Origin: Alcanivoracaceae bacterium
Lineage (GTDB): Bacteria; Pseudomonadota; Gammaproteobacteria; Pseudomonadales; Alcanivoracaceae
NCBI GenBank assembly: GCA_023146255.1
Contig: JAGLCJ010000007.1
Coordinates: 58,168-122,167, forward strand
Reading direction: 5' to 3'
Length of the DNA stretch: 64,000 nt
The translations under genes and the position numbers were made by a program. Below, one piece after another: positions 9,731 to 18,579 of the stretch (position 1 is the stretch's first letter; every line of letters begins with the position of its first letter). The notes beneath the pieces were generated by a model that ran no database searches, was not told the DNA's origin, and was given only the letters and a program-made list of their open reading frames with translations.

Positions 9731-10291
9731 TTATAACCCCTCCACGGCAAACAGCCCGGGTGCGTTACGCCAGTACTCGCGATAATCCATGCCACATCCA
9801 AACAGGTAGGCATCTTCCGCCTCGACACCGGTATAGGTCGCCTTGATCCCGGGCCGAGCCTTGCGATCATGGATCTTGTCGACCAGCACGGCAGTCGCCA
9901 CGGAAGCCGCCCCCTGCTTTTCGCAAGCATCAATAATGGCCAGCAACGTGGAGCCGACATCAAGGATGTCATCGACGATAATGACGTTGCGCCCCTTCAG
10001 CGAGGTGCCGGGTGTAATGATCCACTCAATCTCGGTACCGGAGGTCTCACCACGATAACGACTCGCATGCAGGTAATCGATCTGCAGGGGGAAATCCAGC
10101 TGCGGCAACAGCTTGCCCATCAACACCACGCCACCATTCATGATCGTCAGCATCAGCGGGTCATGCTCGGCATAATCACGGTTGATCTGCTGCGCCATGC
10201 GGCTGATGGCAGCATCGATCTGCTCCGCCGAATACAACTGACGGGCATTCTTGCGCACGTCCATCAGGTGCTGACGAAATTCGGGATTCAT
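9731..10291 (-). CDS. hypoxanthine(-guanine) phosphoribosyltransferase
   Basis: A 186-aa type I phosphoribosyltransferase. The PRPP loop is VIIVDDILDVGSTL (about residues 95-108) and the purine-site segment is YLFGCGMDYREYWRN. It converts hypoxanthine (and probably guanine) to the nucleotide. It lies directly before the methylthioinosine phosphorylase, whose product is hypoxanthine, so the pair forms a salvage module. The start overlaps the end of the MscS-like gene by 4 nt. Confidence 0.86.
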   Translation of the reverse strand: MNPEFRQHLMDVRKNARQLYSAEQIDAAISRMAQQINRDYAEHDPLMLTIMNGGVVLMGKLLPQLDFPLQIDYLHASRYRGETSGTEIEWIITPGTSLKGRNVIIVDDILDVGSTLLAIIDACEKQGAASVATAVLVDKIHDRKARPGIKATYTGVEAEDAYLFGCGMDYREYWRNAPGLFAVEGL

Positions 10292-11415
10292 GGGCGACGC
10301 TCCTCAGTCAGGGTTTGCAGCAGGGCAGCCTCATCCGGATGGCTCTGGGCTGCGATATGCAGGGTACGAGTCGGGAAGGCAAATTCGGCGCCATGCTGGT
10401 CGACGATCGCCATGACTTTCAGCAGAACGTCTTCCTTGATGGCATGGAAAGGAATCCACTCAGTGGTACGAGTAAAGGCATAGACCATGAACTCAAGGTG
10501 CGACTCGCCATAGCGATTGAAATGCACAATCAGCGTCTGATCCTGATCGATATCCGGATGCTGTCGCAACATGCTGCGGACATCGTCACAGATCTGCTTC
10601 ATCTTGATGCCGTCGTCATAGCGGATGCCGAAATTCTCAAAAATACGCCGATTGGTCATTCGCGACGGATTCTCTACCACGATACTGGCGAACATGGAGT
10701 TGGGAATATATAGCGGACGCTTGTCAAAGGTGCGAATCCGGGTCAGGCGCCAGCCGATGTCCTCCACCGTGCCCTCAATCTGGCGATCCGGCGAACGCAC
10801 CCAGTCACCGACCACAAACGGCTTGTCGAGATATATCATCATGCCGCCAAAAAAGTTCGCCAGCAGGTCCTTGGCGGCAAAGCCGATGGCAATACCACCG
10901 ACACCGCCAAACGCCAGCACCCCGGAAATCGAGTAACCGAGAGTCTGCAGAATAATCAACAGCGCGGTAATCATTACCGACAGACGCAGCAGTTTGGCCA
11001 GCGCCTTGGCCGTGGTCTGATCCATCGGCTTGCTCAGGCGCGTTGGGTCGACAATGTTGTGCTCGGCAAAACTGATAAAGCGGGTCATGAACATCGACAG
11101 GATAACGATGTAGACGACGCTGCGAACCTGCGGCAGGTAGCTGAATATCGCGGTTTCGGTGACGTTGTCGAGTATGTCCACGGCGAAGGTGATACCGATG
11201 GTCCAGATAAAAAGGCGAACCGGAATTCGGGCAGCCTCCAGTAAGGCGTCATCCCAGAGTGATTCGGTTTTGTCTACCAGCCGTTCTGCAACATCAATGG
11301 CCCGCATCAGCAGAAAATTGGTGCTGACCGTGGCGAATACAACCAGAAAAACCTGAGTCAGCCAGATACGGGTTTCCGTGGATGCCTGCAGGAACGGCTG
11401 TATCACTTCCATCAT
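10288..11415 (-). CDS. MscS-family small-conductance mechanosensitive channel
   Basis: A 375-aa inner-membrane protein. Hydrophobic segments lie at about residues 15-35, 65-85, 95-115 and 135-160. The pore-lining helix and beta domain follow: GVGGIAIGFAAKDLLANF, then MIYLDKPFVVGDWV, the MscS signature. The last 150 residues form the cytoplasmic cage. Such channels open under hypo-osmotic stress. The start codon overlaps the nagZ stop. Whether it gates on tension alone or is a specialised paralog cannot be said. Confidence 0.88.
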   Translation of the reverse strand: MMEVIQPFLQASTETRIWLTQVFLVVFATVSTNFLLMRAIDVAERLVDKTESLWDDALLEAARIPVRLFIWTIGITFAVDILDNVTETAIFSYLPQVRSVVYIVILSMFMTRFISFAEHNIVDPTRLSKPMDQTTAKALAKLLRLSVMITALLIILQTLGYSISGVLAFGGVGGIAIGFAAKDLLANFFGGMMIYLDKPFVVGDWVRSPDRQIEGTVEDIGWRLTRIRTFDKRPLYIPNSMFASIVVENPSRMTNRRIFENFGIRYDDGIKMKQICDDVRSMLRQHPDIDQDQTLIVHFNRYGESHLEFMVYAFTRTTEWIPFHAIKEDVLLKVMAIVDQHGAEFAFPTRTLHIAAQSHPDEAALLQTLTEERRP

Positions 11416-12425
11416 CAGTACCTCTGCTCAAGCAATCTGACCGCGGTTGCTCTGGCGGCAGCCAGCAACGACTCATCAACGGCAATCGGCTGCGCGCGCA
11501 TGATCAGCGCCGGCACCACCACACTGGCAGGACGCTTGTCCAGATAGTCCAGTACCTCCAGGGCCCCGGCGCGATCATTACATACCAGCACCATGTCGCA
11601 ACCGGCATCCAGCGCCGCTGCTGCGCGATCAGCATAGCAGCCAGCGCCAGCAGCGCCGACCATGGAAAGGTCATCGGAAAATATCAGACCACGATAGCCA
11701 AGCTCTTCGCGTAGCACCTGCTGCAGCCATATTTTCGAGAAGCCCGCGGGCTGGCTATCTACCTGATCGTAAACAATATGCGCGAGCATCATGCCAGCCA
11801 GACGGTCAGACAGCTTGACGAACGGCACCATATCCTGAGTGCGAATTTCATCGAGACTACGATGATCAACCGGCAGCTCCAGATGCGAGTCACCCTGAAC
11901 AAAACCATGCCCCGGGAAGTGTTTGCCGGTGGCAGCCATGCCCGCAGCACGCATGCCGTCTATGAAGGCTCCTACCAATGCCACCACCACGTTGGCATCA
12001 ACATGAAAACTGCGATCACCGATCACCGAGCTGGCGCCAAAATCCAGATCCAGCACCGGAGCAAAACTGATATCGACACCATGCGGAATCAACTCTGCGG
12101 CCATCAGCAAGCCAAGCTGATGCGATGCCGTAAGGGCCGCACTCGCATCACGGTCATACAGGTGGCCGAGCGTTCGCATCGGCGGGATACGGGTGAAGCC
12201 TTGACGAAACCGCTGTACCCGACCACCTTCCTGATCCACGGCAATCAGAATATCGGCACGCTCGGCCCGAATATCGCTGATCAGCGCATCAAGCTGGGCC
12301 GGATTATCGTAATTGCGGCTGAACAGGATCAGCGCACCGGTACCGGGGTGACGTAGCAGCTGGCGATCTTCCGCAGTCAGGGACTGGCCGGCAATATCCA
12401 GCATCAGCAAGGGCTGGGCAGACAT
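11415..12425 (-). CDS. nagZ: beta-N-acetylhexosaminidase NagZ
   Basis: A cytoplasmic glycoside hydrolase family 3 enzyme that removes GlcNAc from anhydromuropeptides during peptidoglycan recycling. The 336-aa protein has ILIAVDQEGGRVQRFR, the catalytic KHFPGHGFVQGDSHLELP loop (with the family's His/Asp acid-base dyad), and FSDDLSM, which contains the nucleophile Asp. I chose the ATG at 12425, which begins MSAQPLLMLDIAG. An in-frame ATG at 12449 would add 8 residues and overlap the transpeptidase gene. MupP, another cell-wall recycling enzyme, is encoded at 40773. Confidence 0.93.
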   Translation of the reverse strand: MSAQPLLMLDIAGQSLTAEDRQLLRHPGTGALILFSRNYDNPAQLDALISDIRAERADILIAVDQEGGRVQRFRQGFTRIPPMRTLGHLYDRDASAALTASHQLGLLMAAELIPHGVDISFAPVLDLDFGASSVIGDRSFHVDANVVVALVGAFIDGMRAAGMAATGKHFPGHGFVQGDSHLELPVDHRSLDEIRTQDMVPFVKLSDRLAGMMLAHIVYDQVDSQPAGFSKIWLQQVLREELGYRGLIFSDDLSMVGAAGAGCYADRAAAALDAGCDMVLVCNDRAGALEVLDYLDKRPASVVVPALIMRAQPIAVDESLLAAARATAVRLLEQRY

Positions 12426-12441
12426 GAAATTTCCCCGGAAA

Positions 12442-12915
12442 TTATTCAATCAGAACAGGACAACCGACCTTAACGAGGTCGAACAATTCAATGACGTCGG
12501 CATTGCGCATGCGCACACAGCCATGGGACCGCGGCACACCCATGGGCTGGTCGTCCGGCGTGCCGTGAATATAGATGAAGCGACGCATGGAATCCACGCG
12601 ACCGAGCCGATTGCGACCGGGCTCATTACCGCACAACCAGAGGATGCGCGACAGTATCCAGTCACGTTTCGGAAACGACGCGGCCAGCGCCGGCGACCAG
12701 ATTTCCCCGGTAAAACGCCGACCAACCAGTACCGCGCCGGACGGCAGTCCGGTGCCGATACGGGCGCGAATCCTGTGCTCCCCGCGCGGAGTACCACCAC
12801 TGCCTTCCTGCTCGCCGGGACCATTGACCGCAGTGGACACCGGCCAGACCCGGACATGACCAACATCGTCTGTCAGTGTCAGGTTCTGGTCAGCGATCGA
12901 GACATGGATATGCAT
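12442..12915 (-). CDS. L,D-transpeptidase (YkuD domain)
   Basis: A 157-aa protein that is essentially one YkuD domain. The catalytic motif is IHGTPDDQPMGVPRSHGCVR with the His and nucleophilic Cys in place. Known enzymes of the fold cross-link peptidoglycan or attach lipoproteins. No signal peptide is evident, so it may be cytoplasmic or exported by an unrecognised route. The ATG at 12915 is 4 nt after the psrA stop. A longer start (12957) would run into psrA. It lies between psrA and nagZ. Confidence 0.82.
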   Translation of the reverse strand: MHIHVSIADQNLTLTDDVGHVRVWPVSTAVNGPGEQEGSGGTPRGEHRIRARIGTGLPSGAVLVGRRFTGEIWSPALAASFPKRDWILSRILWLCGNEPGRNRLGRVDSMRRFIYIHGTPDDQPMGVPRSHGCVRMRNADVIELFDLVKVGCPVLIE

Positions 12916-12919
12916 GGCT

Positions 12920-13558
12920 TCAGGATGCCGGCAGCGCGGCACGAATGCCACCGGCAAGGAAGCTCAGCAGCCGGTCGTTGACCTGCTGGGGGGACAGAGT
13001 GACGCCAAAATCACTGCGACAGATCGCCCGCAACGGGTCCATGCCGGACAGCGTGAAGATGGTTGCACCGAGAGCGAAATGAACCCGCCAGAAAACCTCC
13101 ATCGGAGGCACATCCGGCACCGCCACCGCCAGCTGGTGCAGAAACCGGCTGAATACCTCGCCGTAATGCTCACGAAAAAAACGCCGCAAATGCCCCTGAG
13201 CCTGACTGTAGGCAAGGCCACTGAGACGGAAGAAGATAGCCACCCGCTGCGGATCACCGCGCTGCACTGCCACCGCACTTTGCGACAGGGTGGCCAGCAA
13301 CCGCTCGATGGTGACGCTGTCCGGCTTGCTCTCGAGCTCGGCCAGCAATCCGTCCAGACGTGCGCAAAATGGATTCAGGAATCGCTCGAACACCGCCTGA
13401 ATCAGCGCTTCCTTGGAGCCGAAGTGATAGTTGACGGCGGCCAGATTGACCCCGGCCTTGCTGGTAATGGCACGCAGACTGGTTTCGGCAAACCCCTTCT
13501 GCGCAAACAGGACCTCTGCGGTATCGAGAATCCGGTCAACGGTGCCGATCTGCGCCAT
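12920..13558 (-). CDS. psrA: TetR-family fatty-acid-responsive regulator PsrA
   Basis: A 212-aa TetR regulator. Its helix-turn-helix region (RILDTAEVLFAQKGFAETSL, then AGVNLAAVNYHFGSKEALI) is close to Pseudomonas PsrA as I remember it, and the neighbouring nagZ and MTIP genes are also PsrA neighbours there. PsrA senses long-chain fatty acids and controls beta-oxidation and, in Pseudomonas, rpoS. The ATG at 13558 sits 10 nt from a sequence matching the published PsrA operator, so autoregulation is likely. The C-terminal ligand domain spans about residues 80-205. Confidence 0.87.
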   Translation of the reverse strand: MAQIGTVDRILDTAEVLFAQKGFAETSLRAITSKAGVNLAAVNYHFGSKEALIQAVFERFLNPFCARLDGLLAELESKPDSVTIERLLATLSQSAVAVQRGDPQRVAIFFRLSGLAYSQAQGHLRRFFREHYGEVFSRFLHQLAVAVPDVPPMEVFWRVHFALGATIFTLSGMDPLRAICRSDFGVTLSPQQVNDRLLSFLAGGIRAALPAS

Positions 13559-13567
13559 AAAGCCCCC

Positions 13568-13581
13568 GAAACAAACGTTTG
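13568..13581. promoter_or_regulatory. PsrA operator
   Basis: GAAAC-AAAC-GTTTG is an exact match to the known PsrA consensus (G/C)AAAC-N2-4-GTTTG/C. It contains the perfect palindrome CAAACGTTTG (13572-13581). It lies immediately upstream of the psrA start, where binding would block transcription. Confidence 0.75.
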
Positions 13582-13625
13582 AAACGTATGTTAGGGGAGC
13601 CACCCTGACCCGGCAATCCCGCATT

Positions 13626-13895
13626 TCAATGCCCGAGACTCTGGTCCTCCTCGCCGATATCCCGGGATGCCGCCTCAGCCTTCTCGATCGCCCGGAGCAA
13701 CTCCCGGTGCGCCTGTGCACTGCTTCCGGAGTGCAGGTACAGCTTGGCCTTGTGCTGGACATCCTCAAGCAGATGCAGGCGGTAATTGTGATTGAGCAGC
13801 GACTTGCCCAGAAAATGCTCATCGACATCGTTCTCACGCAGCCAGGCAGCCTGTGCCAACGCCTGCTCCAACTGCTCTGCGGTTGGCTTGCCCAT
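13626..13895 (-). CDS. conserved small protein, function unknown
   Basis: An 89-aa, Ala/Leu/Glu-rich, predicted all-helical soluble protein beginning MGKPTAEQLEQALAQAAWLR and containing HFLGKSLLNHNYRLHLLEDV. I recall similar small proteins as conserved hypotheticals in Pseudomonas but know no function. The ribosome site GGGGAGG, 9 nt before the ATG, is strong and fixes the start. It ends 67 nt upstream of psrA on the same strand, with the PsrA operator in between. Confidence 0.75.
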   Translation of the reverse strand: MGKPTAEQLEQALAQAAWLRENDVDEHFLGKSLLNHNYRLHLLEDVQHKAKLYLHSGSSAQAHRELLRAIEKAEAASRDIGEEDQSLGH

Positions 13896-13992
13896 GCTCT
13901 GACCTCCCCGTGCTGATGACTTTCCCTGCCAGCAGTTTGCCATAGCCCGATGGAGGTTTAACATCGGCGCAACCATAGCCACGGATAGCGAG

Positions 13993-15144
13993 ATGACCGC
14001 TTTTACCTTTGCCACGACCCGCAGCCTGATCTGCGAACCCGGCGCCAGCGAAAGACTGGCACAAATCGCCCGTGATCTGGGGATGCAGCGACCCTGCATC
14101 ATCACCGACAGTGGCATTGCCCGCAGTGGCATGCTTGAGCCGGTAGTCCGCAATCTGACTCAGGCCGGCCTTTCGGTGTCGGTATTCAGCGAAGTAGTGG
14201 CAGACCCGCCGGAACATGTCATTGAACAGGCCCTGGCGGCAGCGCGAGCTGCAGGCTGTGACGGCGTGATCGGCTTCGGTGGTGGCAGCGCCATGGACAC
14301 CGCCAAACTGGTGGCCCTGCTGGTCAGCGGTCAGCAAACGCTGGCGGATGTCTACGGTGTTGGCAATGCCAAGGGTTCGCGACTGCCGTTGATTCAGGTG
14401 CCGACCACCGCCGGCACTGGCTCGGAAGTGACGCCGATTGCCATCGTGACGACCGGTGAAACCACCAAGATGGGCGTGGTCGCGCCGCAGTTGCTACCAG
14501 ACGTGGCGGTACTGGATGCCACCCTGACCGTCGGCCTGCCAGCGGCTGTAACGGCCGCCACAGGCGTCGACGCCATGGTCCATGCCATTGAGGCCTACAC
14601 CAGCAAGCATCGTAAAAACCCCTACTCAGATATGCTTGCCCGCGAAGCCCTGCGTCTACTCAGCGCCAATATTGAAACCGCTGTGAATCAAGGCAGCGAT
14701 CTCACTGCCCGCAGTAACATGTTGCTTGGCGCCATGTTGGCCGGACAGGCGTTTGCCAACGCCCCGGTGGCGGCGGTGCATGCCCTCGCCTATCCACTCG
14801 GTGGCATCTATCACATTCCACATGGGCTGAGTAACGCTCTGGTGCTGCCGCATGTGATGCGTTTTAACCTGCCGAAAGCCGAGAAAGCCTACGCCGAGCT
14901 GGCGCCACATATTCTGCGCGGCGGCACACTAGTCGGCAGCAATGCAGCCACCACCCTGATCAACTGGCTGGCTAATCTGTGTGGCGAGCTCGGCCTGCAG
15001 ACCCGACTGCGGGAAATGAACATCCCGCAAGATGCCATCCCACGGCTGGCAGCGGACGCCATGCTGCAGCAGAGATTGCTGGTAAATAATCCGCGTGAGG
15101 TAACCGAAGCGGATGCGATCGCCATTTACCAGGCGGCCTGGTAA
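13993..15144 (+). CDS. iron-containing alcohol dehydrogenase
   Basis: A 383-aa group III alcohol dehydrogenase. The NAD-binding motif is GFGGGSAMDTAKLVAL. The metal site is formed by Asp and His in GVDAMVHAIEAYTSKH and two His in AAVHALAYPLGG...IPHGLSNA. Substrate cannot be told from sequence; family members reduce aldehydes or oxidise alcohols. It runs with the thioesterase 23 nt downstream and diverges from the psrA-side genes, so a role with fatty alcohols or aldehydes is possible but inferred. Confidence 0.87.
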   Translation: MTAFTFATTRSLICEPGASERLAQIARDLGMQRPCIITDSGIARSGMLEPVVRNLTQAGLSVSVFSEVVADPPEHVIEQALAAARAAGCDGVIGFGGGSAMDTAKLVALLVSGQQTLADVYGVGNAKGSRLPLIQVPTTAGTGSEVTPIAIVTTGETTKMGVVAPQLLPDVAVLDATLTVGLPAAVTAATGVDAMVHAIEAYTSKHRKNPYSDMLAREALRLLSANIETAVNQGSDLTARSNMLLGAMLAGQAFANAPVAAVHALAYPLGGIYHIPHGLSNALVLPHVMRFNLPKAEKAYAELAPHILRGGTLVGSNAATTLINWLANLCGELGLQTRLREMNIPQDAIPRLAADAMLQQRLLVNNPREVTEADAIAIYQAAW

Positions 15145-15167
15145 GTACTGAACCGAGAACAAATTAA

Positions 15168-15608
15168 ATGAGTGAGAAAAAACCCGTCGGCGGACGTACT
15201 GATTATCTGAACTTTCAGCCAATCAGCACCCGCTGGAGCGACAACGATATCTACGGACATGTTAATAACGTGGCTTACTACAGCTACTTTGATTCAGTTG
15301 CCAATCACTTTCTGATCAGCGAGGGCGGACTGGACATACACGAAGGGGAGATAATCGGGCTGGTGGTGAGCTCTGGCTGTCATTACCACGCTGCCCTCGC
15401 CTATCCGGACAAGCTTGAAGCCGGCCTGCGGGTAAACCGTCTGGGCAACTCATCGGTGGAATATGGCCTGGCAATTTTCAGGGAGGGAGAGGAAATGGCC
15501 GCAGCGGAGGGTCACTTTACACACGTTTTCGTTGATCGAAACAGCCGCCGACCAACTCCGATACCAGAACTGTTACGCAACGCCCTGAAGACATTGCTTC
15601 GCCACTAA
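15168..15608 (+). CDS. acyl-CoA thioesterase, 4HBT hotdog fold
   Basis: A 146-aa single hotdog-domain protein. TRWSDNDIYGHVNNVAYYSY contains the conserved Asp and the His-Val-Asn-Asn segment typical of the YbgC/4-hydroxybenzoyl-CoA thioesterase family. Its substrate is unknown. It is probably co-transcribed with the alcohol dehydrogenase. Its stop codon region overlaps that of pgi, which converges on it. Confidence 0.82.
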   Translation: MSEKKPVGGRTDYLNFQPISTRWSDNDIYGHVNNVAYYSYFDSVANHFLISEGGLDIHEGEIIGLVVSSGCHYHAALAYPDKLEAGLRVNRLGNSSVEYGLAIFREGEEMAAAEGHFTHVFVDRNSRRPTPIPELLRNALKTLLRH

Positions 15609-17242
15609 CGAGGCTGCAGCTTGCTGATAACCTGCCCGATCAGCCCTTGAGTGGAAGCATCCATCGCACCGGCTTGCCCGGCACCCCGCAACAGACTCAG
15701 GGTCTCGGTGGCGATGCGTTTTCCCATTTCCACTCCCCACTGATCGAACGGGTTGATCTGCCAGATAACCGCCTGGGCAAATACCTTATGCTCGTAAGCA
15801 GCCAGCAAGGCACCTAACGAAAATGGATCCAATTGATCCAGCAGCAGGGTCGTGCTCGGCTGATTACCGTGATAACGCATATGCATTGGCAAACGTTCAT
15901 CCGGTGGCAGCGCTGCTTCACCAAACGCCAGCAGGCGCGATTGGGCAAAACAATTGGCAAGCGCCAGCTGATGCTGGCCAATCAACTCTGCAGCAGCCGC
16001 ATCGTGGCGCAACTCGTGATAGCGCCGGGCCGGAGCAATAAAGTCACAGGTTACTGGCTCTGTGCCCTGATGCAGTAACTGATAAAACGCATGCTGCGCA
16101 TTCGGCCCGACTTCGCCCCATAACACCGGGCAGGTCCCGGTGGGCACCGGTTCACCATCGCGGGTCACCGATTTGCCATTCGATTCCATTTCCAGCTGCG
16201 AGAGAAATGCCGGCAGGTGCTTCAAACGACCGTCATAGGGCAGCACGGCATGAGCATGAATGCCAAGTATGTTGGTATTCCAGACCCCAGTTAGCGCCAT
16301 GAGCACCGGCACATTGTCGACCCACGGCGCAGTACCAAAATGCTCATCCATCTGATGGGCACCAGCGAGCAAATCACGAAATCCCTGCATGCCGATACGC
16401 AGAGCAATCGGCAAGCCAATCGCCGACCACAGTGAAAAACGACCACCGACCCAATCCCATAGCAACAACTGATTAGCCCGGGGAATACCCCACTGATCCA
16501 TTTTTTCAGTGGAGGAAGACACGCCGATAAAATGACAACCGATTACCGCAGAATCGTTGCCCAGAGCGCGCTGTAACCAGGCCCTCGCAGTGCCAGCGTT
16601 ATACAAAGTATCGATAGTGGTAAAAGACTTGGATGAAATCACAAAAAGAGTGCTATGCGGGCGCAGCTGATGCAACAGGCCTGACACCTGACTGCCATCC
16701 ATGGAAGAAACAAAATGGGTACGCACGGCCTGCTCATCCACCGCGTCATCCAATGCCCGACACACCATCATTGGGCCAAGATCAGAGCCGCCAACACCAA
16801 TATTCACGACATCGGTAATCACCTCACCGGTGACACCGCGCCACTGACGAGCATGAATGCGCTCCACCAACCGGGTCATCCGATCCAGTTGTTCCTGCAC
16901 CTGTTGCTGAACCGGCGAAGGCTGCTGCACCGGCACTCGCAACGCCCAATGCATGGCAGCGCGCTGTTCAGTGTGATTGATCGGCTCACCGGCGAACAAA
17001 CGATTGATCCAGCCACGCAGGTCACGGGCATCGGCAAGACTGGCGAGCAGCTTCAGTGTATGCGCATCAAGACGCTGCTTGCTCAGATCCAGCAGCAAAG
17101 GGCCAGCACGACGCGACAACTCACTGAAACGATCTGGCTGATTAGCGAACATCTGCGCCAGATGGATATGCTTCAACGCGGCGGCCTGCTCGCTCAGCTG
17201 CTGCCATACCGTATCTGCAGGCACTCCGGTTCGGCTACGCAT
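15605..17242 (-). CDS. pgi: glucose-6-phosphate isomerase
   Basis: It interconverts glucose-6-phosphate and fructose-6-phosphate. The 545-aa protein carries the two PGI signatures: GGRFSLWSAIGLPIAL and the C-terminal VIWQINPFDQWGVEMGK. Also present are the sugar-phosphate loop SSKSFTTIDT and LEMESNGKSV. It is the last gene of the nucleotide-sugar run (ugd, galU, ugd-like), linking central hexose phosphate to UDP-glucose supply. Confidence 0.97.
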   Translation of the reverse strand: MRSRTGVPADTVWQQLSEQAAALKHIHLAQMFANQPDRFSELSRRAGPLLLDLSKQRLDAHTLKLLASLADARDLRGWINRLFAGEPINHTEQRAAMHWALRVPVQQPSPVQQQVQEQLDRMTRLVERIHARQWRGVTGEVITDVVNIGVGGSDLGPMMVCRALDDAVDEQAVRTHFVSSMDGSQVSGLLHQLRPHSTLFVISSKSFTTIDTLYNAGTARAWLQRALGNDSAVIGCHFIGVSSSTEKMDQWGIPRANQLLLWDWVGGRFSLWSAIGLPIALRIGMQGFRDLLAGAHQMDEHFGTAPWVDNVPVLMALTGVWNTNILGIHAHAVLPYDGRLKHLPAFLSQLEMESNGKSVTRDGEPVPTGTCPVLWGEVGPNAQHAFYQLLHQGTEPVTCDFIAPARRYHELRHDAAAAELIGQHQLALANCFAQSRLLAFGEAALPPDERLPMHMRYHGNQPSTTLLLDQLDPFSLGALLAAYEHKVFAQAVIWQINPFDQWGVEMGKRIATETLSLLRGAGQAGAMDASTQGLIGQVISKLQPR

Positions 17243-17278
17243 TACAAAACTCCGTGTTCTATTTTCTCAGCCAGGCCA

Positions 17279-18571
17279 CTACTGCCGACCAATCCCGTAA
17301 TAAATGAAACCGCTACTGCGAACAAACTCAGGGTCCAGAATATTACGACCATCGAGCAGTAATGGCTCAGCCATCAGATTATGCAAGCGCGGATAATCCG
17401 GACTCCAGTAGTCCTTCCACTCGGTCACCAGCATCAACGCATCGGCACCGCGAGCGGCCTCGTAGGGATCATCACATAACACCAGATCCATGCGCTCACC
17501 ATAATGCGCCCGCAAAGTCGGCAACGCCTTTGGATCATGCACACGCACGATAACGCCCTGAGCCCACAATGCTTCCAGCAATTTCAGCGCCGGCGCGTTA
17601 TCAATGCGCCCTGTGCCTGGCTTGAACGCTGCCCCCCAAATGGTCACCGTTTTGCCATGAAGATCGGTGCGGTAGTGCTGCCACAGTTTACGGAACAACA
17701 CTTCCTTCTGACGCTCGTTAATCAGCAGCACCTGCTCCAGCAATTCCGAGCCGACACCGGAAGACTCCAGCGTGTTCGCCAGGCTCATCACATTACGGGA
17801 GAAATTCAGACCACCAAAACCGCAACCAGGATACAGATACGCCTCGCCGATACGCGGGTCCGCCCCCATACCCATGCGCACTTGTTCTATATCCACATGC
17901 AACGCATCGGCCAGCGACGCCATATCATTCATAAAGCCTAGCCGGGTGGCCAACATCCCGTTGATCGCAAGCTTGGTAAACTCGGCCTCACGGGGGCGCA
18001 GCAAACGCATTACATCACGGAGCCGATTAAAGGGCCGCAGCATTTCGCGGATATGAATCTCGGCCCAGTCGCTGTCGCAGCCCACCAGAATGCTCGAAGG
18101 CCGCATAAACGATTGCAGCGCGGCACCCTCCTGCAACATCTCGGGCATGACAATCACTGCCCGATCCACACCAGGCTCGGCGCCATCACGCAATCGCTGT
18201 TGCAGGCTTTCGGTGGTGCCCACCGGAAAATTGCTTTGATTAACCACTAACCAACTGTGTTCACGGCGAGCCGCCAGCTGATCAATCAGGGACTCAGCAA
18301 ACGGCTGCGCTGCCGGAGACAACGCCAGAAAAACCGCCTCAACGCGATCATCCGGCATCTGCTCGGCGGACCCGGTCAGCAGACGGCCAGCCCTCTGCTG
18401 CTCATCAAGCATCGCCTCAAGTCCCGGCTCCTGATACGGCATGCGATGTGCATCCAGATCATCCGCCACCTGCCCCGCCGGCACCCGTAACGTCACCTGA
18501 TGCCCGGTGGAGGACAATGCCGCCGCCGTTACCAGCGCGGTCAGGGTGTCGCCGTAGATATCGAGATGCAT
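17279..18571 (-). CDS. degenerate UDP-glucose/GDP-mannose dehydrogenase-like protein (probable pseudoenzyme)
   Basis: The 430-aa protein has the full three-domain layout of UDP-sugar 6-dehydrogenases, including PEMLQEGA, the central helix EAEFTKLAINGML and the loop GCGFGGLNFSRN (249-260). The active-site GG-S-C-F-P-K-D motif has become GG-L-N-F-S-R-N, so the catalytic Cys is Asn256. The nucleotide-binding GxGxxG is replaced by GDTLTA at residues 7-12. Both losses argue against dehydrogenase activity, yet the frame is intact and the gene stays in the ugd-galU-pgi run. A regulatory or structural role is possible. Calling it a normal Ugd would be wrong. Confidence 0.8.
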   Translation of the reverse strand: MHLDIYGDTLTALVTAAALSSTGHQVTLRVPAGQVADDLDAHRMPYQEPGLEAMLDEQQRAGRLLTGSAEQMPDDRVEAVFLALSPAAQPFAESLIDQLAARREHSWLVVNQSNFPVGTTESLQQRLRDGAEPGVDRAVIVMPEMLQEGAALQSFMRPSSILVGCDSDWAEIHIREMLRPFNRLRDVMRLLRPREAEFTKLAINGMLATRLGFMNDMASLADALHVDIEQVRMGMGADPRIGEAYLYPGCGFGGLNFSRNVMSLANTLESSGVGSELLEQVLLINERQKEVLFRKLWQHYRTDLHGKTVTIWGAAFKPGTGRIDNAPALKLLEALWAQGVIVRVHDPKALPTLRAHYGERMDLVLCDDPYEAARGADALMLVTEWKDYWSPDYPRLHNLMAEPLLLDGRNILDPEFVRSSGFIYYGIGRQ

Positions 18572-18579
18572 CGGAATGC

